From: Nocardia fluminea
GTDB taxonomy: Bacteria > Actinomycetota > Actinomycetes > Mycobacteriales > Mycobacteriaceae
DNA length: 64,000 bases
Reading direction: 5' to 3'
Assembly: GCF_002846365.1 (NCBI RefSeq)
Contig: NZ_PJMW01000002.1
Location: 3,224,001-3,288,000 of the forward strand
Shown: piece by piece, positions 52,194-61,358 of the stretch
Layout: each line of letters starts with the position of its first letter
Numbering within the stretch: position 1 is the stretch's first letter
The notes under the pieces: model-generated
The model's input: only the letters and a program-made list of their open reading frames with translations
Databases searched by the model: none
Told to the model about the DNA's origin: nothing
Made by a program: the position numbers and the translations under genes

Positions 52194-52382
52194 TAGTCCC
52201 AGGTGGTTTGACGCTGTGTTTGTTGGCGCGCTGGCGCGCGCGTGTCCGCGGCCCTGATTGGCCCGCCGGTCAGGCGCCGGGGCTTGCTCCTTCGTCGCCT
52301 ACGCCCCGGCGCCTGACCGGCGGGCCGGCCGCGGACCGGCCACTGCGTGGCCGTCCCTCCCTAGGGGTCGGGAGTGCGGTGG
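52194..52382 (+). repeat. dispersed structured repeat, copy B
   Basis: A 189-bp second copy of the element at 24656-24842, just after cbiX. Hairpin 1 is GCGCGC/GCGCGC (52226-52241), the outer stem is 10 bp (52244-52253 with 52327-52336) and the central stem is a perfect 23 bp (52261-52283 with 52303-52325). The 19-base apical loop (52284-52302) is identical to copy A, and hairpin 3 (CGGCCAC/GTGGCCG) is kept with one loop change. The arms differ from copy A at several places, but partner bases change together. Confidence 0.8.
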
Positions 52383-52393
52383 CTGGGTTGGGT

Positions 52394-52660
52394 GGGTTGT
52401 TGAAGACGGGGACGCGCTGGGTGTGCTTGGTGGGTTGTTGGAGGCGGGGACGCGCTGGGTGTGCTTGGCGGGTTGTTGAAGGCGGGGACGCGCTGGGTGT
52501 GCTTGGCGGGTCGTTGGAGACGGGGACGCGCTGGGTGTGCTTGGTGGGTTATTGGAGACGGGGACAGTTCTGAGGGGGCTGGGTGGGTTGTCGACGACTG
52601 GGACAGTCCGGAGGGGGCTGGGTGGTCGTTGAAGACGGGGGCGGTCCGGGATGGGTTGGG
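52394..52660. repeat. G-rich minisatellite, seven degenerate 38-39-bp units
   Basis: Four near-identical 38-bp units start at 52394, 52432, 52470 and 52508, each opening with GGGTTGTTG or GGGTCGTTG and containing ACGCGCTGGGTGTGCTTGG. Three more diverged units of about 39 bp follow (52546, 52585, 52624), in which that core is replaced by GACAGTNCNGAGGGGGCTGG or similar. A 38-bp unit shifts the reading frame each time, so it is not protein-coding. It lies directly after copy B of the structured repeat. Confidence 0.85.
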
Positions 52661-52700
52661 CGGCTAGGGTGGGGTGTTCCGGTTGGAGGGGAGTTCGGTG

Positions 52701-53375
52701 GTGTCTGATTCGTCTGCAGGTCAGGGGTATTCCTCGCAGGATGACGGGGTGACTGCGTATCCGGTGAATGCTCCGGGCTACGGGGCGAATCCGCAGCCGC
52801 CCGTTCTGTCGTCGCCCTATGGGTTGGGCGCTCCGTATCCCGTACCGGGGAGTGCGCCGGTGGACGCCGGGCCTCGGGGTGTTCCGCAGAGTGTGCAGAT
52901 CGCGTTCTATGTGATGCTGGCGGGGGCGGTGGTTACGTTGCTCGGTATGGCGTATTCGCTCACCATGCTCGATGAGACTCGTAGTAACGCGCTCGATGCT
53001 TCGGGTGGTGTGTTGCGGGGGAACGATCTGGATCTGCTGGTGTACGCGAGCGTCGGCGGGACTCTGCTGAGTGCGGTGGTGACGGCGGGGTTGTGGGTGT
53101 GGATGGCGTTCGTCTGCCGGGCGGGGAAGAACTGGGGGCGGATCACGGGGACGGTGTTCTTCGGGATCAACGCGCTGTCCTACGCGGCGGGCACGGTGCT
53201 GGCGTTCGTCACCTCGACGGCGGGGATCGCGCTGGTGTTCAGCACGGTCACGCTGGTTATCGGCCTCGCCGCTGTGATCCTGTTGTGGAACGGGACGTCC
53301 TCGCCCTTCTTCGCGGCGCGGGCGCCGCAGGGCTACCAGCCCTACCCGGGCTATCCGCCTACGGCGCCGTACTGA
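52701..53375 (+). CDS. Pro-rich tetraspan membrane protein
   Basis: A 224-residue protein with a Tyr/Pro/Gly/Ser-rich cytosolic N-terminus (~75 residues). Four membrane helices follow (QIAFYVMLAGAVVTLLGMAY, LVYASVGGTLLSAVVTAGLW, GTVFFGINALSYAAGTVLAF and ALVFSTVTLVIGLAAVILLW), then the tail GYQPYPGYPPTAPY. The start GTG 52701 has GGAGGGGAG 8 bases upstream; GTG 52698 is equally possible. Its last 17 bases overlap the convergent regulator gene. Similar proteins are common in actinobacteria, without known function. Confidence 0.8.
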   Translation: MSDSSAGQGYSSQDDGVTAYPVNAPGYGANPQPPVLSSPYGLGAPYPVPGSAPVDAGPRGVPQSVQIAFYVMLAGAVVTLLGMAYSLTMLDETRSNALDASGGVLRGNDLDLLVYASVGGTLLSAVVTAGLWVWMAFVCRAGKNWGRITGTVFFGINALSYAAGTVLAFVTSTAGIALVFSTVTLVIGLAAVILLWNGTSSPFFAARAPQGYQPYPGYPPTAPY

Positions 53376-54309
53376 AGTTCGCACGGTAGGTGCTCGGTGA
53401 GACGCCGAGCTGGCGAACCATGTGCTGGCGCAACGACTCCGCCGACCCGATGCCGCTGTGCCGGGCGACCCGCTCGATCGGCAGGGTGGTCGATTCCAGC
53501 AGTTCCCTGGCGCGGTGGATCCGCTGACTCAGCAACCATTTCTGCGGGCTGAGGCCGGTTTCCTCGTGGAACCGACGGGTCAGCGTGCGCACGCTGACCC
53601 GTGCGTGCTCGGCCAGTTCGCGCAGGGACAGGGGCGTGTCGAGCCGTTCCAGCGCCCAGGTTCGGGTGGCGGAGAGGGACAGGTCGTCGTCGGCGGGTAA
53701 TGGTGTGTCGACGAATTGGGCCTGCCCGCCGGGCCGCACGGGCGTCACCACCGCGGCCCGCGCGGCGGCGTTGGCCACGGTGGCGCCGTAGTCGGCGCGG
53801 ATCAGGTGCAGGCAGAGGTCGATTCCGGCTGCCGCGCCTGCCGCGGTGGTCACCGGCCCGTCCTCGATGAACAGTGCGTCGCTGCGCACCTGCACGAGCG
53901 GATGGTCGCGAGCCAGTTCCTCGGCCAGTCCCCAGTGTGTGGTGGCGGTGCGCCCGTCGAGCAATCCGGCCTGGGCGAGCACGAACGCGCCGCTGCAGAT
54001 CGAGGTGACCAGGATGCCGCGATCGACAGCCGCGCGCAGTGCCTTCAGAGTCACCGGATCCGCGTCGGCGCGGTCGGCGGTGCTCGGCACGATCACCGCG
54101 TCGGCGGACTCGAGTACGTCGAGCCCGTGCCGGATCACGACGTCGAACCCACCGGGCGTCATCGAGGGCAGTACCCCTGGCACGGCTGTGCAGACCACCA
54201 CGCGATAGCCGGGCTCGCCGTCGATCATGACCGAGCCCATCACCGTTTCCGGCATCGACAGATCGAAGGACTTCACCGGTGGGACAGCCACCACGGCAAT
54301 GGTCTTCAT
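53359..54309 (-). CDS. GlxA-family AraC-type regulator (DJ-1/PfpI plus HTH)
   Basis: A 316-residue regulator. Residues ~1-190 form a DJ-1/PfpI-like ligand domain with the nucleophile-elbow Cys in ILVTSICSGAFVLAQAGLL. Residues ~215-312 are the AraC double helix-turn-helix (SLRELAEHARVSVRTLTRRF and PIERVARHSGIGSAESLRQH, then MVRQLGVSP). It is divergent from the epimerase gene, its probable target. Its 3' end overlaps the convergent membrane-protein gene by 17 bp. Confidence 0.93.
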   Translation of the reverse strand: MKTIAVVAVPPVKSFDLSMPETVMGSVMIDGEPGYRVVVCTAVPGVLPSMTPGGFDVVIRHGLDVLESADAVIVPSTADRADADPVTLKALRAAVDRGILVTSICSGAFVLAQAGLLDGRTATTHWGLAEELARDHPLVQVRSDALFIEDGPVTTAAGAAAGIDLCLHLIRADYGATVANAAARAAVVTPVRPGGQAQFVDTPLPADDDLSLSATRTWALERLDTPLSLRELAEHARVSVRTLTRRFHEETGLSPQKWLLSQRIHRARELLESTTLPIERVARHSGIGSAESLRQHMVRQLGVSPSTYRANFSTAP

Positions 54310-54436
54310 GGCTTGATCCTTGGGATAGCTGGCATTGCGGCCACTAGTTTAAGCGCCTCGGGGACGGAATCGTGGAAGACGCAAGCACGAGCACTAGCGC
54401 TCGCTTCGAAAGATGTTGTTGTGAAAGGGAATTCGC

Positions 54437-55381
54437 ATGCCCACTCATGTAGTGATCGGCCGTGGTGGCACCGCTACCGCCACCGCGTTGTCACTGGCCG
54501 AAACCGGTGATCGCGTGAGGATGGTGAGCCGCAGCGGGCTCGGCCCCACACACCCCGATGTGGAACCGATCGCCCTCGACGCGCTCGACACCACCGCCCT
54601 GTCCGAGATCGCGACCGGTGCGAGCACCGTCTTCAACATGGCGATGCCCGCGTATCACACCTGGCCGGAAACGGTTCCGCCCTTGTTCGGCTCGATCCTG
54701 TCGGCCGCCGAAACCGTCGGCGCCGACCTGGTCATGCTGGGGAACCTGTACGGCTACGGTCCGGTCGACGGTGTCGTCTCCGAACAGACCCCGCTCAGCG
54801 CGACGGGCAGCAAAGGCGTGGTCAGGGCAGCGATGTGGGCCGATGCGCTGGCCGCGCACGAAGCGGGCCGGCTGCGCGTCACCGAAGTGCGTGCGGGTCA
54901 GTTCCTCGGCGCGGGCGCGGTGTCGGTCTTCTCCCTGTTCGTCCAGCCCGCAGTCCTGTCGGGTATCCCGGCGAAGGTCCCGCAGGAACTCGATCTCGCG
55001 CACTCGTACACCGCGATCGGTGATGCCGCGGCCGCACTGGTGGCGGTCGCGCGTGACGAACGGTCGTGGGGGAGGGCCTGGCACGCTCCGGTGATCACCG
55101 CGACCGTGCGCGAGATCGCGAACAGGCTCGCCGAGCTAGCCGACGTGGCGGCACCCGAACTCGTGGTGCTCACAGACGCGGAGATCGCCGAATTCGCCGA
55201 GCATGACCCGTTCTGGACCGAACTGTTCGAGACGAAATACATGTCCCATCGCGAATTCCTCGTCGACGATTCGGCGATGCGCACCACCTTCGGCAGTACC
55301 GCGTCGAAGCTCGACGAGGTGCTCGCGGAGGTGGTCGCCGCCGGCGCGGCCGTGCGGCGATCCGTGCCCGACGCGGGGTAG
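54437..55381 (+). CDS. NAD(P)-binding epimerase/dehydratase-like protein (atypical SDR)
   Basis: A 314-residue Rossmann-fold protein. The nucleotide loop is VIGRGGTATATALSLAETGD, a GxxGxxA-type variant of the usual GxxGxxG. Then come VFNMAMPAYHTWPETVPPLF, the GNLYGYGPVDG segment placing a Tyr where SDR enzymes often have one, and a helical substrate region. The ATG follows GAAAGGGAA. It lies divergent from the GlxA-type regulator, a common pairing in actinobacteria. Substrate unknown. Confidence 0.85.
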   Translation: MPTHVVIGRGGTATATALSLAETGDRVRMVSRSGLGPTHPDVEPIALDALDTTALSEIATGASTVFNMAMPAYHTWPETVPPLFGSILSAAETVGADLVMLGNLYGYGPVDGVVSEQTPLSATGSKGVVRAAMWADALAAHEAGRLRVTEVRAGQFLGAGAVSVFSLFVQPAVLSGIPAKVPQELDLAHSYTAIGDAAAALVAVARDERSWGRAWHAPVITATVREIANRLAELADVAAPELVVLTDAEIAEFAEHDPFWTELFETKYMSHREFLVDDSAMRTTFGSTASKLDEVLAEVVAAGAAVRRSVPDAG

Positions 55382-55439
55382 ATGCCGTAGGTTTGCCGGG
55401 GAACCAGTCAACGGTTGCTCCGAATCCTGGGAGGCCCCG

Positions 55440-58400
55440 GTGCGGCAAGATGAGGGTGGTATCGGCGCGGCGCATGCCGTGCTGGCGGCGGATGCGGCGC
55501 CGATTCCCTTGTCTTCCGGCCAGTTACGCTGGTGGGTAGCTCATCAGCTGGCGTCCGGCGTGCCCGCCACGATCGCCCTGTATCTGGATCTGTGTGGGCC
55601 ACTGGACATCGCGCGTCTGCGCACCGCGATCCGGTCGGCGGCAGTGCGACTGCAGTCGCCGCACGTGCGGATTCGGCTCGTCGACGGCACACCACACCAA
55701 TACCTCGACCCGGCGATCTTCGGCGACCTCACCGAGATCGACCTCACCGGCGTGTCCGTGGTGCTGCCGGAGGGCGCGGATCATGATGCCGCGGTGCTCG
55801 AAGCGCTGTCGCGGATGGAGCGGGATCGCCGCGCTCGGCTGGATCTGTGCGCGGATGCGATCACTGTCGCGACGTTGTACCGCGTGGGGCCCGAGCGGTG
55901 CTTTCTCTACCTGCGCAGTCATCATCTGGTGCTCGACGGTGTCGGTGCGGCGGCGCTGCTGCGGCTGGCCGCCGAAAACTATTCGCGGGGAGAAGGTCCG
56001 GGCCGGGGCACGGTGTTGTCGATCGAGGGTCTGGTCGACGCGGATCGGGCGTATCGCGATTCCTCCCGCGCGGTAGCGGATCGCGAGTTTTGGGTGAAAG
56101 AGACTGCGGGGCTGCCTGATCCGGTCGGTATCGCCGGCATCGCCGCACCCGCATCGGCGTGTCCGCACCGGGTGTCCGCCTGCCTCGACGAGCGCGCCGC
56201 GAACCTGCTGGCCGCCGCGCGACAGCGATACGCGGCGAGCTTTCCAGAGCTCACCGCTGCTGCCTTCGCCGCGTTCCTCGCCAGAATGTCGGGCTCCGAC
56301 GAGGTCGTTCTCTCACTGCCCGTGGCCGCTCGGCCCACCGCCGCCCTGCGGCGCTCGGCAGGATCGGTGTCCAATGTCGTGCCCTTGTGGCTGCGCGATC
56401 TCGGCACGGCAACAGTCCAAGAGCTGATCGATCAGGTGCGGCTCCGGGTGATCGGCGCCCTGCGCCACCAGTGCTACCGCTACGAGGACATTCAACGCGC
56501 CCGCGGCGAAACCCACTTGGCCCGAGGCGGATTCGGCCCGGTGATCAACCTGCTCGGCTTCACCGCTCCGCTGACCCTCGGTGCCGCGACCGGCCGCGCC
56601 CACCTGCTGAGCCTCGGCCCCGTCGAAGATCTCCTCGTCAACGGCTACCAACTCGGTCCCGACGACACCACCGCGACCATCGACTTCCAGGCCAACCCCG
56701 CCCGCTACGACGCCGCCACCCTGACCTGGTACCACCGCCTGTTCCTCGACTGGTTCGCCACCTTCCTGGCTGTCGAACCCACCGGGCGGATCAATGACCT
56801 GGCCGCCGAAATGCGCTCTGGCGCGGAGTCGGAAAGTTCCACACGCACGGCCGCATGTTCGGCAACGGCTTCGACGTTAGGCGCGCTGTTCAGCGAATTC
56901 GACAAGGCAGGCACCGTTGCGGTGGTAGACGGTGGCAGGTCGATGACCTATCGCGAGCTCGGCGAGTCGGCGGCGCGGTGGGCCAAGGTGCTGATCGCGT
57001 ACGGGGCCACGCCGGGAAGCCCGGTATTGAGCGCGATTCCGAGATCGCTCGAGTCGGTACTGGCGGTGCGCGCCATCGCGGCGGCCGGTGCCTGCCTGAC
57101 GCCGATCGATGTGGGCGACCCGGATGAGCGCGTCGCCCGGATCATCGCCGGATCCGGTGCGGTGCTCGGCCTGACGACACGGGCTGCCCACTCAGGAGGA
57201 TCCGGCGATTCTTCCGGCGTCACCTGGCTGATGCTCGATGACGCTGAAACCCTGGCCCGCGTTGCTGATCAGTCATCGGAGCCCGTCACGGATGCGGATC
57301 GTCGCGGACGGCTGACACCCGCGCATCCCGCCTACCTGATCCATACTTCGGGGACAACCGGGGCACCCAAAGGCGTCGCAGTCACGCATCGCGGCCTCGC
57401 GCCCTTGACCAACCACCTGCTCGCCCGCTATCGCGCAACACCGGATTCGGTTGTGCTGCACGCGCATTCACCCGCCTTCGACGCGCATCTGCTCGAACTC
57501 CTGGCCGCGTTCGCCGCGGGAGCGCGTCTGGTGATCGAACCGCCCACGGTTGTCGCGGGCCCGGAGCTGACCGCGCTCATCGCCGAGCATCGCGTCACAC
57601 ATCTGCTCACCACGCCCGCCGTGCTGGCGACCCTGCGTCCCGCCGACGTGCCGAGTCTGGCGGTGGTGGTCGTCGGCGGCGAGGCCTGCCCGCCGGATCT
57701 GGTCGCCACCTGGGCGCCCCGAGTCCGCTTGCACAACGGCTACGGCCCGACGGAGGCCACCGTGATGGCCACCCAGTCGGCGCCACTGGTGGCAGGAAAG
57801 CCCGTGACCATCGGCGCGCCGCTGCCGGAAGTGACTGCACTTCTGCTTGATTCACGCCTGCGCGCAGTCCCGGCCGGTGCGCGGGCCGAGCTGTACCTCG
57901 GTGGACCGTGCGTGGCGCAGGGCTACATCGGCGATCCCGCGAGCACCGCAGCCCGTTTCGTGGCAGCTCCCCGAGGCGGTGGCGAACGGGTCTACCGCAC
58001 CGGCGATCTCGTCGGCCCCCGCGCCGACGGCGGCTACGAGTTCCTCGGCCGCATCGATACCCAACTGGCCATCCGAGGCCGCCGCATCGAACCCGCCGAA
58101 ATCGAAACAGCCCTGCTCACCGACCCCACGATCGCCCACGCCGCAGTCGACATCGCCGACCCGGGCACCCCCACCGCCCGCCTCATCGCCTACGTCGTCC
58201 CGACCCGCCCCTCCGACCGCCCCGATCCACAGCAACCTTTCGCGCCGAGCACCATGCCCGGCAACACACCGACCCTGACCTGCGGCTCGTCGGATCCCGC
58301 TGCGTCGGAGACCACGTCCGCTAGCGCCCCACCACCGGCCAATCGCGCATCGGAGAAGGACGTGGTCGCCGCGGGCGTCACATTCGACGCCGCCGTGTCC

Positions 58401-59627
58401 CTAGCCCGGCTGCGAACTGTCCTGCCCGTAGCCCTGGTCCCCGTCGCTCTGGTCACCCTCGACCGCCTTCCGTTGACCGCCAACGGAAAACTCGACCGCG
58501 CGGCACTTCCCGCGCCGCCCTCCACCCTCTACCGTCCGCCGAAGACGGCGCTCCAACACCTGATCGCCACCACTTTCGCCGCCGCCTGCCACCTCGACTC
58601 CGTCGGCGCCAACGACGACTTCTTCGCCATCGGCGGCAATTCGCTCACCGGGGTGAGTGTTTCGGCGCAGCTGGCGCAGTCGACGAACACCCCGATCACG
58701 GTCCGCTGGCTCTACACCGCACCGACAGTCGCCGCTCTCGCCCACCGCATCGAGACCTATCGCGCCGACGCCGACCCGGGCGCCGACGCCCTGGCCACCG
58801 TGCTGCCCTTGCGCACGGGCGGGGACCACCCGCCCCTGTTCTGTGTCCACTCCGCCGTCCCGCTCGCCTGGTGCTACACCGGTTTGGCGCGTCACATCAT
58901 CGACCGTCCTGTCTACGGCTTACAGGCACCGACCTTGTCGGCCGCGCAGGTCACGTCAGGTGAGTACGCGACCGCGCGAACATCGCCACCCGAGGTCCTG
59001 ACCGTCGACTTCCTCGCGAGGACCTACGCCACCGAGATCACCCGCCTGCAACCCGACGGTCCCATCCACCTGCTCGGCTGGTCCCTCGGCGGCCAACTCG
59101 CTCACGCCACGGCCGTGCGCCTGCGTGCCGAAGGCCGCGACGTCGCCACCCTCGCCATGCTCGACAGCGTCGTCGTCCCCGATCAGGCCGACCCGCCCCC
59201 GCGCCCCCGCATGCGCGACCTCCTCACTCATCTGCTCGGCGACGAACCCGACGACGCCGACACCCTCCCCGACCTCTCGGCTGAGCAGGCGGCAGCCGAA
59301 TTGGCCGGAGCCGGCGCATCTCTCGGGTCCGGTCTCACCGCCGCGCAACTGACCCGACTGCACGAGGCCTACGCCGACGGGGTTCGCCTCTCACACGGCT
59401 ACCGCCCCGGCCGGTTCGACGGCGACCTCCTCTACTTCTGCGCCACCCAGGGCATGACCGCCTTCCTCGACGCCCAGATGTGGCGCCCGTTCGTCACCGG
59501 CCGTCTCGTCGAACACCCCGTCGACACCACCCACGCCCAGCTCACCAACGCCGACGTCGTCGCCCACATCGGCCCGATCCTGAACCGCCACCTGCGCGCG
59601 GTCGAAACCGCGACGGCCACACCATGA
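55440..59627 (+). CDS. single-module nonribosomal peptide synthetase, C-A-T-TE
   Basis: A 1395-residue NRPS. The condensation domain (~1-430) has the active HHLVLDG at 161-167. The adenylation domain (~480-1040) has A3 TSGTTGAPKG, A5 NGYGPTEAT, A7 YRTGDL, A8 RGRRIEPAEIE and A10 LTANGKLDR. The thiolation domain has GGNSL with Ser ~1067. The thioesterase has GWSLGG with Ser ~1214. My hand reading of the specificity residues is roughly D-A-L-T-V-G-G-V-M; I assign no amino acid. A Pro/Ser-rich insert of ~55 residues (about 920-975) interrupts the C-terminal A subdomain. The start GTG 55440 has GGGAGG upstream. It should join one activated amino acid to an acyl or aminoacyl donor supplied in trans. 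Confidence 0.92.
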   Translation: MRQDEGGIGAAHAVLAADAAPIPLSSGQLRWWVAHQLASGVPATIALYLDLCGPLDIARLRTAIRSAAVRLQSPHVRIRLVDGTPHQYLDPAIFGDLTEIDLTGVSVVLPEGADHDAAVLEALSRMERDRRARLDLCADAITVATLYRVGPERCFLYLRSHHLVLDGVGAAALLRLAAENYSRGEGPGRGTVLSIEGLVDADRAYRDSSRAVADREFWVKETAGLPDPVGIAGIAAPASACPHRVSACLDERAANLLAAARQRYAASFPELTAAAFAAFLARMSGSDEVVLSLPVAARPTAALRRSAGSVSNVVPLWLRDLGTATVQELIDQVRLRVIGALRHQCYRYEDIQRARGETHLARGGFGPVINLLGFTAPLTLGAATGRAHLLSLGPVEDLLVNGYQLGPDDTTATIDFQANPARYDAATLTWYHRLFLDWFATFLAVEPTGRINDLAAEMRSGAESESSTRTAACSATASTLGALFSEFDKAGTVAVVDGGRSMTYRELGESAARWAKVLIAYGATPGSPVLSAIPRSLESVLAVRAIAAAGACLTPIDVGDPDERVARIIAGSGAVLGLTTRAAHSGGSGDSSGVTWLMLDDAETLARVADQSSEPVTDADRRGRLTPAHPAYLIHTSGTTGAPKGVAVTHRGLAPLTNHLLARYRATPDSVVLHAHSPAFDAHLLELLAAFAAGARLVIEPPTVVAGPELTALIAEHRVTHLLTTPAVLATLRPADVPSLAVVVVGGEACPPDLVATWAPRVRLHNGYGPTEATVMATQSAPLVAGKPVTIGAPLPEVTALLLDSRLRAVPAGARAELYLGGPCVAQGYIGDPASTAARFVAAPRGGGERVYRTGDLVGPRADGGYEFLGRIDTQLAIRGRRIEPAEIETALLTDPTIAHAAVDIADPGTPTARLIAYVVPTRPSDRPDPQQPFAPSTMPGNTPTLTCGSSDPAASETTSASAPPPANRASEKDVVAAGVTFDAAVSLARLRTVLPVALVPVALVTLDRLPLTANGKLDRAALPAPPSTLYRPPKTALQHLIATTFAAACHLDSVGANDDFFAIGGNSLTGVSVSAQLAQSTNTPITVRWLYTAPTVAALAHRIETYRADADPGADALATVLPLRTGGDHPPLFCVHSAVPLAWCYTGLARHIIDRPVYGLQAPTLSAAQVTSGEYATARTSPPEVLTVDFLARTYATEITRLQPDGPIHLLGWSLGGQLAHATAVRLRAEGRDVATLAMLDSVVVPDQADPPPRPRMRDLLTHLLGDEPDDADTLPDLSAEQAAAELAGAGASLGSGLTAAQLTRLHEAYADGVRLSHGYRPGRFDGDLLYFCATQGMTAFLDAQMWRPFVTGRLVEHPVDTTHAQLTNADVVAHIGPILNRHLRAVETATATP

Positions 59628-60301
59628 CCGCCCTGCGCTCGACGACCGGCCGCCGCACCGCCGCTACCTGGTGGTGCGTCTACGACGACCCCGGCCGCTG
59701 GTCGACCGAACACCCTCGTACGGCGCCGTTGATCGACTGGTTCGCCGACACCCTGATGCGACCCGATCCCGCCCAGGGGCGGCCCGGCCCGGTCTGCCCC
59801 TTCGTCAAACCCGCTGCCGCGCACCACACCCTGTGGATCGCCGAGCTTGCCGATACCGGATCGATCACCGAGGCGATCGACGATGCCTTCGACCTCTACC
59901 GCACCCTCGACCACACACCGGCCGTCCTCACAGTCTTTCCCGGTCTCGACGACACCACCCGCATCGACGCCGCCCACGCCGCGCGCAAGGACGACATCGT
60001 CCGCGCGGGCGCTATGCTCGGCCAGTTCTATCCCGGCTGCCCGGTCGCGGGCCTGTGGAATCGCGACTACCGCCCGCTGCACGCCCCACTGCCGATGCTG
60101 GTGATCCGCCCGATGATGAACACCGACTTCCCGTTCCTGGCCGGCAAACCGGAGTGGCTCTCGGCGTATCTCGCCCGGCACGCGCCGGGACTCCCGCGCA
60201 AGCTCCGCGCCACGATTGCGGACCGGATGCACGTCCCCGACGCGGGACCCGCCTCGATCACCGAACTGCGCGCGCATCTTCCGGATGAACACGCACAATA
60301 A
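59624..60301 (+). CDS. DUF6875-like protein coupled to the NRPS gene
   Basis: A 225-residue protein that starts inside the NRPS stop (ATGA), so the two are made together. It has a conserved-looking RPGPVCPFV segment after PLIDWFADTLMRPDP, a central DLYRTLDHTPAVLTVFPGLD, then PMLVIRPMMNTDFPFL. This pattern fits the DUF6875 family found beside actinobacterial biosynthetic genes; the family name is from memory. There is no known catalytic motif. It may be an accessory or tailoring protein for the NRPS product. Confidence 0.75.
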   Translation: MTALRSTTGRRTAATWWCVYDDPGRWSTEHPRTAPLIDWFADTLMRPDPAQGRPGPVCPFVKPAAAHHTLWIAELADTGSITEAIDDAFDLYRTLDHTPAVLTVFPGLDDTTRIDAAHAARKDDIVRAGAMLGQFYPGCPVAGLWNRDYRPLHAPLPMLVIRPMMNTDFPFLAGKPEWLSAYLARHAPGLPRKLRATIADRMHVPDAGPASITELRAHLPDEHAQ

Positions 60302-60357
60302 GGACACGAACCACGCAATGCCGGACATTAGCGGGGTCATGCGGCACACTACGTCGC

Positions 60358-61323
60358 ATGCGTCGGCTTGTGTGCTGTCTGCTCGTCCTGCTCGGCTGTG
60401 GAATCGTCGTCTCGCCAACGGCATCGGCGGAATCGGGGATCCTCGATGTTCGCCCGCTGGGGGGCAGGCAATTCGAGGTGGTCGTGTATTCCGCGGCGAT
60501 GAACCGCCCGATCACCCTCTGGATGTCGCATCCCGGGTCCGGCGCGCCCGCGCTGTATCTGCTCAACGCGGTCGACGGTGGCGAAGGCGGCGGGCCGTGG
60601 ATGCGGCGCACCGACGTGGTCGACTTCTTCGCCGGCAAACCGGTGAACGTGATCGTCCCGATCGGCGGTCGCGCCAGCATGTACACCGACTGGCAGCGCG
60701 ACGACGGCGTGCTCGGCCGCAACAAGTGGTCCACCTTCCTGACGAACGAACTGCCCCCGCTGCTCAACGATCGCTTCGGTATGACCGGCGCCAATGCCAT
60801 CGCGGGCCTGTCGATGTCGGCTACTTCGGCCTTGAATCTGGCGATCGCGGCGCCCGGCCTGTATCGCGCGGTCGGCGCCTTCAGCGGGTGCACGCAGACC
60901 AGTAATCCGCTCGCGGAGACCTTGGTCCGGTCTCAGCTGGCCACGTTCGGCGCCGACGCGACCAACATGTGGGGCCTGCCCGGCGACCCGGCGTGGGCGG
61001 CCAACGACCCCACCCTGCACGCCGATCGCCTGCGCGGCACCGCCATCTACCTGTCCTCGGGTAACGGAGCCCCCGGCCCGCACGAGGCCTTCAACGATCC
61101 GAGTATCTCGGGCAACGTCGGCGTCCTGCTCGACCGCTTGCTGGTCGGCGGCACGATGGAAGCCGTGGTCGGCAGCTGCTCCAGCCCGCTCGCGGGTCGC
61201 CTGGCCCAGCTCGGCATCCCGGCCGACGTCCGCTTCCGCGCCGCGGGCACCCATGCGTGGCCGTACTGGCAGGACGACGTCCACGATTCCTGGCCGATGA
61301 TCGCCGCCGCACTCGGCATCTGA
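60358..61323 (+). CDS. secreted mycolyltransferase-like esterase (antigen 85 family)
   Basis: A 321-residue exported alpha/beta-hydrolase. The signal peptide is MRRLVCCLLVLLGCGIVVSP with cleavage near TASA. Family features are ALYLLNAVDGG, TDWQRDDGVLGRNKWSTFLT, the nucleophile in IAGLSMSATSAL (Ser152) and the His in GTHAWPYWQDD, aligned with the GTHSWxYW of antigen 85. Such enzymes transfer mycolic acids to trehalose or arabinogalactan. Mycolate-containing genera carry several copies, so this is probably one paralog. Confidence 0.9.
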   Translation: MRRLVCCLLVLLGCGIVVSPTASAESGILDVRPLGGRQFEVVVYSAAMNRPITLWMSHPGSGAPALYLLNAVDGGEGGGPWMRRTDVVDFFAGKPVNVIVPIGGRASMYTDWQRDDGVLGRNKWSTFLTNELPPLLNDRFGMTGANAIAGLSMSATSALNLAIAAPGLYRAVGAFSGCTQTSNPLAETLVRSQLATFGADATNMWGLPGDPAWAANDPTLHADRLRGTAIYLSSGNGAPGPHEAFNDPSISGNVGVLLDRLLVGGTMEAVVGSCSSPLAGRLAQLGIPADVRFRAAGTHAWPYWQDDVHDSWPMIAAALGI

Positions 61324-61358
61324 GCCTGCTTGTCGGTGGCTCGGCGCACACTGATTCG

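Noticed and set aside
52394..52660. Possible CRISPR array
   Set aside because: Units are contiguous tandem copies without unique spacers, and no cas genes are present.
52299..53384. A Pro/Ser/Thr-rich minus-strand frame over the tandem repeats
   Set aside because: The 38-bp units shift the frame each time, so the repeat cannot encode a regular repeated protein; the frame is open only by GC bias.
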